The notes under the pieces are model-generated. The model saw nothing but the letters and a program-made list of their open reading frames with translations, was not told the origin of the DNA and made no database searches. 14,123 bases of DNA from SLJN01 sp964505385 (lineage in GTDB: Bacteria; Bacteroidota; Rhodothermia; Balneolales; Natronogracilivirgulaceae): the NCBI GenBank assembly GCA_964505385.1, contig CAZDIA010000064.1, positions 1 through 14,123 on the forward strand. Reading direction: 5' to 3'. Shown one piece after another: positions 1 through 5,689 of this stretch; position 1 is the first letter of the stretch; every line of letters begins with the position of its first letter. Made by a program: the position numbers and the translations under genes.

Positions 1-389
1 GGCACAGCGAGCTTGAGCAGATCATGGAAAATGAGCCTCTCGATTTTGTTCAGCTAACTTATAATGTGGTTGATCGTGAACCGGAAGAAAGACTGCTTCC
101 GCTTGCCCGGGAAAAAGGTATAGCTATTATTGCCAACCGGCCATTTCAACGAGGCGATCTATTTGATAAATTCGCACATCACCCGTTGCCGGATTGGGTG
201 GAGGAAATCGATGTTGAAAACTGGGCTCAGTTTTTTCTAAAATTTATCATCTCACATCCCGATATTACATGCGCAATTCCGGCGACCTCGAAAGTTGAAC
301 ACATGCAGGAAAACATGGGCTCACTTTACGGCCGGCAACCCGATGATGAGCAACGCTCGCGTATGACAGATTACATCCAAACACTTTGA
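1..389 (+). CDS. Aldo/keto reductase, C-terminal part (5' end outside window)
   Basis: The frame is open from the left edge (first full codon at base 3) to the TGA at 387-389, so the ATG at 24 is internal and the gene is cut by the window. The visible ~128 residues look like the C-terminal half of an NADPH-dependent aldo/keto reductase. The segment with LTYNVVDREPEERLLPLA, then IAIIANRPF (strand plus cofactor-loop region), then a WAQFFLKFIISHP helix followed by CAIPATSK matches the usual last strands and the phosphate/adenine-binding IP-T-S region of the fold. The catalytic Asp/Tyr/Lys/His residues would lie in the missing N-terminal part. A soluble cytoplasmic oxidoreductase is expected, with unknown substrate. 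The next gene starts 7 nt downstream on the same strand, so co-transcription is plausible. The family call is firm; the substrate is not known. Confidence 0.85.
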   Translation, partial: HSELEQIMENEPLDFVQLTYNVVDREPEERLLPLAREKGIAIIANRPFQRGDLFDKFAHHPLPDWVEEIDVENWAQFFLKFIISHPDITCAIPATSKVEHMQENMGSLYGRQPDDEQRSRMTDYIQTL

Positions 390-396
390 TTGAAAC

Positions 397-1056
397 ATGC
401 TTCCCTTTTCAGCGGAAAGTTTATTTGCATTTATTGGTAATTACAACAGCACAGTATGGCCCGCAGCGGCTGTCGCCTTTTTGTTTGGTTTGATTATACC
501 GTGGTTCACCAAAAGCCGGGGTAATGTACTGCCGCGGCTGTCATTCCTTATGATCGGTTCCGTATGGGCATGGATAGGTTGGGTGTTTTATCTGACTCAC
601 TTTGATCCGATGTTTTTCGGAGCCCCTTATTACGGCGCAGCCTTTCTGATACAGGGACTGCTTTTTGTCGGCGCAGGACTTTGGGCGAAGACGCTGAACC
701 CCATTAAAACGATTTCATCAGCTTTGGCGATCATCATAATGCTATATGCAATTGTCGGCTATCCTTTGGTTGATGGCTATCTTACCGGTGCTATTTCAGA
801 GGCGAGGTTTTTTGGAATCAGCCCGGCGCCATCGGTTTTATATACTTTTGGATTTTTATTGTTGTTGCCACCAAGAATTGCACTGAAGATGGCCATAATA
901 CCTTTTGTTGCCGCGGGAGCAGTTGCCTATGAAGCGTTAGTTTTGGATTTATACCGGGATTTAATAGTACCTGCCGGAGCTGTCGTGGCATTGATATTAA
1001 AATTTCAATTACTCAGGGTAGAGAGACAAGCTAAAGCGGTTTTGATGGAGGGATGA
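397..1056 (+). CDS. DUF6064-like integral membrane protein
   Basis: A 219-residue, strongly hydrophobic protein with about six to seven predicted membrane segments and short loops. It opens with LPFSAESLFAFIGNYN followed by a Trp/Pro/Ala-rich first helix, the pattern I associate with the DUF6064 family (about 200-220 residues, function unknown). Aromatic and small residues dominate (WAWIGWVFYLTHFDP near residues 56-72), and there are no obvious catalytic motifs. The C-terminus ends in a short basic tail (RVERQAKAV), consistent with a cytoplasmic end. The gene lies 7 nt behind the aldo/keto reductase on the same strand, so the two may be co-transcribed. The family assignment is from memory of the N-terminal pattern and is moderately sure; no function should be inferred. 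Confidence 0.75.
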   Translation: MLPFSAESLFAFIGNYNSTVWPAAAVAFLFGLIIPWFTKSRGNVLPRLSFLMIGSVWAWIGWVFYLTHFDPMFFGAPYYGAAFLIQGLLFVGAGLWAKTLNPIKTISSALAIIIMLYAIVGYPLVDGYLTGAISEARFFGISPAPSVLYTFGFLLLLPPRIALKMAIIPFVAAGAVAYEALVLDLYRDLIVPAGAVVALILKFQLLRVERQAKAVLMEG

Positions 1057-1272
1057 TACATTTTAATCCCATTGTAAATTACCGGTAAATGATCAGCTCG
1101 TCGGGCTAATGTAGCAGAAAGCCGGAAAAATTTTTCTGAAAAAGTGCATATTCGGCGACTCGAATAGTTATTTGCAACCGGAGGAAAAAAGTATGAACCA
1201 ATAACTCATTAATAAGGTTAAGAAACATCAAATATGACAGAAACAGTAAGTATCGTAATTCAAAGAGTATAG

Positions 1273-2160
1273 ATGAACAAAAACACAATTCTATTAGCCA
1301 TCGGATTTGTTATCCTGTGGAATTCCGGATTTATCGGAGCTGAGTTCGGGCTTCCCTATGCCGGCCCATTCACCTTACTTTTCTGGCGATACCTGGCTCT
1401 GACTTTGGTTTTTGTTATATATCTGCAAGTCACTAATCGTCTTAGGTGGGTCGGTTGGCAGGCGGCAGGTCTCAATATGTTAGTCGGCGCGTTGGCACAT
1501 GGTGTGTGGCTTCTTTGTGTTTTGATTGCACTGGATTACAATGTTCCCTCAGGAATTGTGGCTCTGGTAGTGGCATTGCAGCCTCTGGCAACCGGGGCGT
1601 TATCCGGATGGGCTACCGGTGAGCGTACGAATGTTTACCAATGGGCGGGACTGATAACAGGATTTGTGGGCGTTATGCTAACCGTAGGCTTCCGTATAGA
1701 TTTCGGCAGCTATGACTCAATTTTCGGCTATCTGATTCCCTTAGGTTCAGTTATCGGGATTACAGTTGCAAGTTTGGTTCAACGGAGGATGGAATTAGAA
1801 AAGGGAACGGATAAGCTGCCGGTTGATTTAGCGCTGTTTTATCAAAGTCTGGCCACAACGATTTTTTTAATTTTACCTGCTATTTTCGTAGAGGATATGG
1901 CCACTGATTGGGTGCCGGAATTCATTTATACCATGCTTTGGCTGATATTTGCGGTTTCCCTGGGAGCATACGGACTGATGTGGATGCTGATCGAGCGTAT
2001 TGATGCTACACGCGTTGCCAGCCTGTTTTATCTCGGTCCTCCGGTAACCATGTTTATGGCGTGGGTAGCTTTCGGGGATCAGGTTGAAATGATGGATGTA
2101 GTCGGTACAGCAGTTGTATTTGCCGGTGTATTGATAACGTATATAAAAAATAAGAGGTAA
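1273..2160 (+). CDS. DMT-superfamily (EamA) transporter
   Basis: A 295-residue inner-membrane protein of about ten transmembrane helices, the typical length for EamA/RhaT-like drug/metabolite transporters. Two homologous five-helix halves can be seen: residues ~5-136, with VVALQPLATGALSGW as the first-repeat signature, and ~150-291, with FYLGPPVTMFMAWVAFGD as the second. The FILWNSGFIGAEFGLP start and the FWRYLAL motif in helix 2 are also characteristic. The substrate cannot be told from sequence; members export amino acids, metabolites or drugs. It is preceded by 216 bases that hold no gene; a 12-bp palindrome (1125-1136) and a GGAGG followed by a three-codon ATG...TAA frame (1193-1204) are the only structures noticed there. 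The ATG at 1273 was chosen because it begins the conserved N-terminus. Confidence 0.9.
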   Translation: MNKNTILLAIGFVILWNSGFIGAEFGLPYAGPFTLLFWRYLALTLVFVIYLQVTNRLRWVGWQAAGLNMLVGALAHGVWLLCVLIALDYNVPSGIVALVVALQPLATGALSGWATGERTNVYQWAGLITGFVGVMLTVGFRIDFGSYDSIFGYLIPLGSVIGITVASLVQRRMELEKGTDKLPVDLALFYQSLATTIFLILPAIFVEDMATDWVPEFIYTMLWLIFAVSLGAYGLMWMLIERIDATRVASLFYLGPPVTMFMAWVAFGDQVEMMDVVGTAVVFAGVLITYIKNKR

Positions 2161-2269
2161 CCGGATTGGCATCAGGCAGTCGGCGTTTTCTTAAGGCACT
2201 TTGAGTTTTCTTACAGACCTTAGTTGGTCCGCTTTTGCAGTTATATAAATCTCAGCGGAACAATATCTT

Positions 2270-2317
2270 TTGATTTTCACCTGTTATGTGTATAAAATAC
2301 ATTAATAATACACATAA
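2270..2317 (+). promoter_or_regulatory. Putative vapBC promoter with overlapping palindromic operator
   Basis: A perfect 10-bp inverted repeat, TTATGTGTAT (2284-2293) and ATACACATAA (2308-2317), with a 14-nt spacer sits 11 nt before the vapB ATG. A sigma70-like pair TTGATT (2270-2275) and TAAAAT (2293-2298), spaced 17, overlaps the left arm. VapB antitoxins usually autoregulate by binding such palindromes, so this is probably the VapBC operator. The symmetry is directly visible; the regulatory role is inferred. Confidence 0.55.
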
Positions 2318-2328
2318 GTTTGTTTGCT

Positions 2329-2526
2329 ATGAGAACCAATATCGTAATTGATGATGACCTGATGGAAGAGGCCTTGAAGGTTAGCAAATTAAAAACCAAG
2401 AAGGAGACGGTTGAAGAAGGGTTGCGTCTTTTGATACAGCGCAAAAAGCAGGAAAATGTCAAAAATTTAAAAGGAAAGCTCCAATGGCGTGGGGATCTGG
2501 AACATATGAGAAGCGACGATAAATGA
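2329..2526 (+). CDS. vapB: VapB-type antitoxin
   Basis: A 65-residue antitoxin of the PF09957-like VapB family. The N-terminus MRTNIVIDDDLMEEAL is the ribbon-helix-helix DNA-binding strand plus helix. Residues 22-38 (KTKKETVEEGLRLLIQR) form the second and third helices. The tail GKLQWRGDLEHMR (residues 49-61) is the segment that in relatives wraps around the toxin active site. A TTG three codons upstream is in frame (2320), but the ATG at 2329 starts exactly at the family's conserved first residues and is preferred. Its stop overlaps the toxin start by 4 nt (ATGA), indicating translational coupling. It should neutralise the downstream PIN-domain toxin and repress the shared promoter through the upstream palindrome. 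Confidence 0.9.
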   Translation: MRTNIVIDDDLMEEALKVSKLKTKKETVEEGLRLLIQRKKQENVKNLKGKLQWRGDLEHMRSDDK

Positions 2527-2918
2527 TTCTTGTTGACACAAGCGTATGGATTGACTATTTCAATGGAGTACAGACCTGGCAAGTAGATGCATTAGATTCC
2601 ATACTTTCCGATGAATTGGTTTTGATCGGAGATATAATTCTTGCCGAGATATTACAGGGCTTTGAAAAAGACTCAGACTACAAAAAAGCCAGAGTAGCTT
2701 TAGAGCCATTTGATTGTATTGACCTTGGAGGAAAGAATCTGGCGATTAAAACAGCCAATAATTTTCGGTTTTTAAGGTCAAATGGAGTTACTGTTCGCAA
2801 AACAGTAGATATGCTCATCGGAACATGGTGTATAGAGTCGGGGGTAGCGTTATTACATAACGACAAAGATTTTGATAGAATAGCTATGTATTTGCCTCTA
2901 AAGGTTATTGGAAGCTGA
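2523..2918 (+). CDS. vapC: VapC-type PIN-domain toxin ribonuclease
   Basis: A 131-residue single PIN domain, the usual VapC length. The acidic, Mg2+-binding residues expected for the family are present: D5 in ILVDTSVWIDYF, E42 in LAEILQG, D96 in KTVDMLIG, and D114/D116 in LLHNDKDFDRIA. VapC toxins are endoribonucleases that typically cut tRNA or rRNA and stop translation. No catalytic residue is missing and the frame is intact, so the pair looks functional. The start ATG lies inside the antitoxin stop (ATGA). Downstream there is no gene for about 900 bases. The exact RNA target cannot be inferred. Confidence 0.92.
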   Translation: MILVDTSVWIDYFNGVQTWQVDALDSILSDELVLIGDIILAEILQGFEKDSDYKKARVALEPFDCIDLGGKNLAIKTANNFRFLRSNGVTVRKTVDMLIGTWCIESGVALLHNDKDFDRIAMYLPLKVIGS

Positions 2919-3041
2919 CTAATAAAGTTGATAACTTCAGAACTCCTGATTCCACGTAAAAATTGATGTCGTCGAATTGAAACACTTAAGCCGTGCTTAA
3001 TAGGACTTTTTGAGTTCCATTTACAAGTAAACACTACAGTG

Positions 3042-3065
3042 TCATACCGAACATATACGGTATGA
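3042..3065. repeat. Hairpin TCATACCG / CGGTATGA
   Basis: A perfect 8-bp inverted repeat (3042-3049 with 3058-3065) around an 8-nt loop. The TCATNCCG arm is shared with other palindromes in this window. There is no T-run after it, so it is not a standard intrinsic terminator. Confidence 0.55.
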
Positions 3066-3083
3066 TCGGGTTGGCGAGTTCAT

Positions 3084-3132
3084 GCGCGCAATGCACTGCG
3101 CGCCTACCACTACACCACAATTGTCATTCCGA
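3084..3132. repeat. 49-bp dispersed palindromic repeat, copy 1
   Basis: It begins with a near-palindrome (GCGCGCAATG CACTGCGCGC, 3084-3103) and ends in TCATTCCGA. It aligns without gaps to 3715-3763, with about 40 of 49 identical positions by eye. The hairpin stem here has one A/C mismatch that is an A-T pair in the other copy. Confidence 0.6.
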
Positions 3133-3248
3133 GTTTATAATCCCCCCTTCGGCGGCACTGTTGAGAAGGTGACAGAATACTCCAATCCGAAAATTTATTT
3201 ATGGTTATAGCGTAAACCATTGTATAACAACAATCTGTCATCCCGACC

Positions 3249-3267
3249 GGAATCGCGCCCGGATTCC
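3249..3267. repeat. Hairpin GGAATC / GATTCC within a GTCATCCCGA-type unit
   Basis: A 6-bp inverted repeat (3249-3254 with 3262-3267) lies directly behind GTCATCCCGACC at 3238-3249. It resembles the left half of the palindromic elements at 5690 and 9707 but is degenerate. Confidence 0.4.
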
Positions 3268-3445
3268 AGTCACGGGCTTTGAGCAACTTCGCGATGGAGC
3301 GGAGGGATCTGTGTAGCAAAAAACTCGCCATAACCACGATCAGTATTATGGCATAATCCTTGCTATTGCAGACCCCTCCACTTCGCAGCGTGATAAATTA
3401 TTGCTTAAGGCAGAGTTACAGCCCGCAGCTCCGGTCGGGAGCCCG

Positions 3446-3463
3446 TGCCGAAAACATTCGGCA
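3446..3463. repeat. Hairpin TGCCGAA / TTCGGCA
   Basis: A perfect 7-bp stem with a 4-nt loop, followed by ATGACA. Read on the minus strand it begins TGTCATGCCGAA, the common start of the repeat family seen in this window. Confidence 0.5.
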
Positions 3464-3663
3464 TGACAAAAGGGGGTAATATCTCAACCTCATCTGTCAC
3501 TGGCACCACCCGCCTACGGCATATTTTTTCAGAACAACCCAGTCATTCACTAATCAGCAACGCTTTGTGCGCCAGCTGATGGGAGGAATCTCCTTCTTTT
3601 TAGCTGCTCATTAACCTGAGGCAGTTTTGGCAGGGTGCCCATCGGCGGGAGATTCTTCACTCC

Positions 3664-3681
3664 TCCCGAAGGGATTCGGGA
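3664..3681. repeat. Hairpin TCCCGAA / TTCGGGA
   Basis: A perfect 7-bp stem (3664-3670 with 3675-3681) with a GGGA loop. On the minus strand it lies within a unit starting GTCATTCAGAAC and ending in AAGAATCTCCC, a type of intergenic repeat common in environmental bacteria. Confidence 0.5.
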
Positions 3682-3714
3682 TACGTTCTGAATGACAATG
3701 GTAATGGGGAGCAA

Positions 3715-3763
3715 GCGCGCAATGCATTGCGTGCCTACGCATATACCACGAATATCATTCCGA
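3715..3763. repeat. 49-bp dispersed palindromic repeat, copy 2
   Basis: The second copy of the unit at 3084-3132, same orientation, no gaps. Its first 20 bases (GCGCGCAATG CATTGCGTGC) form a palindrome with a single G/T position. The inner mismatch of copy 1 is paired here, so the hairpin rather than the exact sequence seems conserved. Confidence 0.6.
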
Positions 3764-3837
3764 CCACGATTTGGCATGATAAGGTTACCAAAATATAAGC
3801 AGAGGGATGTCCTTTTAAAAAGATCAGGGAATGCGTG

Positions 3838-4128
3838 TTAGGCCTGAATAGTCTTAAGAGGTTTAATGTGTTTACTTGGCCGATTGGCAGACAGGTCGTG
3901 CATGGACTGTAAATTCAGCCAAAATTCAGGAGAGGTATCAAACGCCTCCGACAACAGCCAGGCTGTATCTGGTGAAATTCCTCTTTTCCCTCTTACTATT
4001 TCGTTAATCCGCTGAATGGGTATGTCAAGATGATCCGCTAAATCCTTCTGGGTTAGTCCCATTGGCTCAATAAACTCTTTCAGTAATATCGTGCCGGGAT
4101 GCGTGGCTACTCTGTTTTTTGGAATCAT
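3838..4128 (-). CDS. higA: HigA-type antitoxin (XRE-family addiction module antidote)
   Basis: A 96-residue protein on the minus strand with the full HigA/VapI pattern: THPGTILLKEFIEPMGLTQ (residues 9-27), a helix-turn-helix at about 25-50 (LTQKDLADHLDIPIQRINEI then VRGKRGIS), and the tail TSPEFWLNLQSMHDL (66-79). In HigBA modules the toxin gene comes first and the antitoxin second. Here a toxin remnant lies 22 nt upstream (4151-4300, minus), in the canonical order, but lacks its N-terminal half. The antitoxin itself looks intact and could still bind its operator or cross-neutralise a toxin encoded elsewhere. It would act as a cytoplasmic DNA-binding repressor. I see no sign of frameshift. 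Confidence 0.9.
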   Translation of the reverse strand: MIPKNRVATHPGTILLKEFIEPMGLTQKDLADHLDIPIQRINEIVRGKRGISPDTAWLLSEAFDTSPEFWLNLQSMHDLSANRPSKHIKPLKTIQA

Positions 4129-4150
4129 GGTGATTTACCAATTTTATACA

Positions 4151-4300
4151 TTAATGATAATCTACAATAGCAACGTCATGAGCACCGGAATCCTGCCATT
4201 TGAATACAATTCTCCATTGGGCGTTGATCCGGATACTATGGTAACCCTTGTAATCACCTCGCAATGGTTCAAGTTTGTTAGTGGATCGTGAATATGTTAC
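4151..4300 (-). pseudogene. higB: HigB toxin remnant (C-terminal half only)
   Basis: Reading the minus strand from base 4300 to the TAA at 4153-4151 gives 49 codons without an ATG. The residues LEPLRGDYKGYHSIRIN, then AQWRIVFKW, then HDVAIVDYH at the end are the unmistakable C-terminal half of HigB/RelE-type toxins ('LKGDR.G.YSIRIN.QWRI.F...VEIVDYH'). Family members are about 92 residues, so roughly 45 N-terminal residues are gone. An in-frame TGA (4303-4301) lies immediately upstream, and the other two frames there show no homology I can recognise. The break coincides with the C-box of the next gene (from 4299), suggesting that the arrival or rearrangement of that cassette removed the toxin's 5' end. 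It is probably non-functional. Confidence 0.8.
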
Positions 4301-4324
4301 TCATAGTCCGTTGACTAATAGGCT
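4299..4324 (+). promoter_or_regulatory. C-box operator and promoter of the controller-protein gene
   Basis: The sequence ACTCATAGTCCGT (4299-4311) followed by TGACTAATAGG (4312-4322) matches the C-box pattern of restriction-modification controller proteins as I remember it: two ACT-nnn-AGT half-site pairs around a central GTC-CGT(T)-GAC pseudo-dyad. The left site is ACT-CAT-AGT (4299-4307); the right site is ACT-AAT-AGG (4314-4322), one base off. A -35-like TTGACT (4311-4316) lies within it and a -10-like TATTGT (4335-4340) follows 18 nt later, only 6 nt before the ATG. Autoregulation by the C protein is therefore likely. The motif is seen directly; binding is inferred. Confidence 0.65.
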
Positions 4325-4346
4325 GCAACAATGATATTGTCTGAGT

Positions 4347-4556
4347 ATGGATATACAACATAGAATAGGTGATCGAATCCGTAAGCTAAGACATGAAAGG
4401 GGCTTAAGTCAGGAAAAATTTGCTAATCTTTGTGGGTTGGACCGAACTTATATAGCTGGCATTGAACAGAGAAATAGAAATGTATCCATTGTTAATCTTG
4501 AAAATATTGCCAGTACTTTCGGACTCTCACTTAGTGAACTGTTTGAGTGGATATGA
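4347..4556 (+). CDS. Controller (C) protein-like XRE regulator of a type II R-M system
   Basis: A 69-residue single helix-turn-helix protein, the usual size of C proteins (about 70-80 residues). The segment LSQEKFANLCGLDRTYIAGIE (split over residues 20-40) is the HTH. It is followed by NRNVSIVNLENIA and a C-terminal ...LSLSELFEW, the signature helices of C.PvuII/C.AhdI-type regulators. These proteins bind a C-box in front of their own gene and first activate then repress it, delaying restriction enzyme production. A matching C-box lies directly upstream, and a coupled ORF overlaps its stop by 4 nt, as the R gene does in such systems. Here that ORF ends after 26 codons and no methyltransferase is visible, so this is probably an orphan. 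A generic XRE repressor is the alternative. Confidence 0.8.
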   Translation: MDIQHRIGDRIRKLRHERGLSQEKFANLCGLDRTYIAGIEQRNRNVSIVNLENIASTFGLSLSELFEWI

Positions 4557-4633
4557 GTCAAAAAGTAAAAATTAAGTATGAACAAATTCAGGATGTAGTT
4601 GTTGGATACTTAACTCCTTATCATCCGGGTTAG
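4553..4633 (+). pseudogene. Coupled stub ORF, possible remnant of a restriction endonuclease gene
   Basis: An ATG overlapping the controller gene's stop (ATGA at 4553-4556) opens a 26-residue frame, MSQKVKIKYEQIQDVVVGYL plus six residues, ended by TAG at 4631-4633. The 4-nt overlap is how C and R genes are often joined, so the simplest reading is the first residues of a restriction enzyme whose remainder has been deleted or interrupted. The peptide is too short to recognise, and the sequence after the stop continues in frame for only about 20 codons without a clear motif. A real small protein is the alternative. Confidence 0.4.
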
Positions 4634-4936
4634 ATCCCACATCCCAATATGCCCAATAACCCATTTAATCGCAATCTTATACATCATCTTTGACCAATAA
4701 GTTGATGATTCCGCTACTTATCAGACAAATCCGAATTCAATTCAGCTACATCACCAACCTGAAATATCAAATCCATTAAGAGCCTCCACCCCTCCATCTC
4801 ACTCACCAATCCCTCCGATTTACAAAATCCCGTAAAAGTCGTACACAATTTTGAGTATTTACCGATTCTGTAAATTATCAGCTTATGATTATCCGTTGGA
4901 CTTGCGTACTAAAGAACCAAATTTATTTTTATTTGC
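4634..4936. other. Intergenic region with an unassigned minus-strand open frame
   Basis: About 300 bases between the stub ORF and the HMA gene. The only notable content is a minus-strand open frame from 4908 to the TAG at 4716-4714 (64 codons, no ATG until codon 38). It contains residues such as NHKLIIYRIGKYSKLC and SEMEGWRLLMDLIFQ, which look protein-like but which I do not recognise. It may be the tail of a decayed gene belonging to the same cassette. The promoter of the metal cluster should lie at its right end; I could not pick a convincing -35/-10 pair. Confidence 0.35.
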
Positions 4937-5140
4937 ATGACCCGACACGAAATTAAAATCGAAGGTATGTCCTGCAGCGGGTGCTCCTCGGCTGTAGAGA
5001 ATGCGCTTAAGCAGCACCCTCAGGTTCAAAGTGCCGAGGTGAGTCTCGAACAAGGGCTTGCACGTGTTGAATCTGAGCTCAAAACTTCAGATATTGCAGA
5101 GTTAATTAAAAAGGCCGGATACGAGCCGAAACTCAACTAA
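4937..5140 (+). CDS. HMA-domain copper chaperone (CopZ-like)
   Basis: A 67-residue stand-alone heavy-metal-associated domain. The metal-binding loop GMSCSGCSSAVENAL has the CxxC pair at C13 and C16, the preceding Met at 11 and the usual following helix. QSAEVSLEQGLARVE forms the middle strands, and the C-terminal helix IAELIKKAGYEPKL closes the ferredoxin-like fold. Such proteins carry Cu(I) or Ag(I) (related ones Hg or Zn) in the cytoplasm to pumps or regulators. No signal peptide is present. It heads a run of same-strand metal-export genes; the next start follows 5 nt after its stop, so the two are surely co-transcribed. Copper is the best guess because the downstream genes are CusAB-like. 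Confidence 0.9.
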   Translation: MTRHEIKIEGMSCSGCSSAVENALKQHPQVQSAEVSLEQGLARVESELKTSDIAELIKKAGYEPKLN

Positions 5141-5145
5141 TCTTT

Positions 5146-5661
5146 GTGAATCGGAGCAGCTACACATACCGCCTAACCGCTTTACTGCTCATGTTGGCCA
5201 TCATGCCGGGATGGTATGCTATGGGGGCAGCAGGTTGCGATATGGAGCTTGCCGGGCATCATCAGGATGATGAATGTTGCGAATCCGGCGAGGCGGATCC
5301 TGAAGAATCGAAGTATGATCTGCCTACGGTTAGTGAACTGAATGCGCAAAACTCTGAAAGCACTGATCACGATTCCGGGGAATCATGTGATCATGCCGGC
5401 AATCAATCTGATCAAAAGGATCATAAAAATTCCGATGGCGATTGCAACTGCTGCGATAGCTGCGAAATTTCATCCGGTACACCTCAACCATCCGACATTC
5501 TGGATGAAGCGCTGACTCTTGAAACTCCGAGCAGCGAAACCCACCTCTACGAAAAAGAAATTCTTCTCTCACCTGATCATCACCAGGTCGCCGAGCTCCA
5601 CAATGAGCCGAGGCAGACCTCCGCGCCTCTCTATTTGATGAATCAGGTCTTTCTCAACTGA
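5146..5661 (+). CDS. Secreted Cys/His/Asp-rich protein, putative periplasmic metal binder
   Basis: 171 residues starting at GTG 5146, chosen because it sits 5 nt after the HMA stop and supplies a full signal peptide: basic start (NRSSYTYR), then a hydrophobic core TALLLMLAIMPGW to about residue 29. The mature part is very acidic and carries eight Cys (31, 44, 45, 81, 100, 102, 103, 106) and nine His, including the CC pair at 44-45, the cluster CNCCDSC at 100-106 and HH at 38-39 and 145-146. It ends in APLYLMNQVFLN. The layout (signal peptide, Cys pairs, hydrophobic C-terminal tail) recalls small proteins found beside copper exporters, such as CopL-like or 'HYC_CC_PP' families, but I cannot assign it firmly. 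A role in holding copper in the periplasm is inferred from composition and neighbours. Confidence 0.75.
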   Translation: MNRSSYTYRLTALLLMLAIMPGWYAMGAAGCDMELAGHHQDDECCESGEADPEESKYDLPTVSELNAQNSESTDHDSGESCDHAGNQSDQKDHKNSDGDCNCCDSCEISSGTPQPSDILDEALTLETPSSETHLYEKEILLSPDHHQVAELHNEPRQTSAPLYLMNQVFLN

Positions 5662-5689
5662 GATCATAGTTTTACTTCTTCCCACCACT

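Larger units (their letters stand above)
2919..3837. other. Gene-free region rich in small palindromic repeats
   Basis: About 920 bases between vapC and higA with no credible coding sequence on either strand. The short frames present carry no recognisable protein motif and cross palindromes. The region is a patchwork of degenerate units that begin with GTCATNCCGA or its complement and contain hairpins (listed separately at 3042-3065, 3249-3267, 3446-3463, 3664-3681), plus two related copies of a 49-bp unit. The reverse complement of 3640-3690 resembles the widespread 'GTCATTC...GAAGAATCTC' intergenic repeats of environmental bacteria. It is best read as a sink for REP/MITE-like elements between two toxin-antitoxin loci. 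Confidence 0.6.

Noticed and set aside
24..26. ATG at 24 as the true start of the aldo/keto reductase
   Set aside because: The frame is open to the left edge and the preceding residues (HSELEQI) continue the family pattern, so the gene is cut by the window.
2320..2328. TTG at 2320 as the vapB start
   Set aside because: The family's N-terminus begins at MRTNIVIDDD (ATG 2329); three extra residues from a TTG have no support.
3040..3770. CRISPR array
   Set aside because: The repeats are degenerate, differently spaced and palindromic; there are no regular spacers and no cas genes.
3110..3777. Minus-strand small ORFs of 75 codons each in the gene-free region
   Set aside because: They run through palindromic repeats and show no protein-like pattern.
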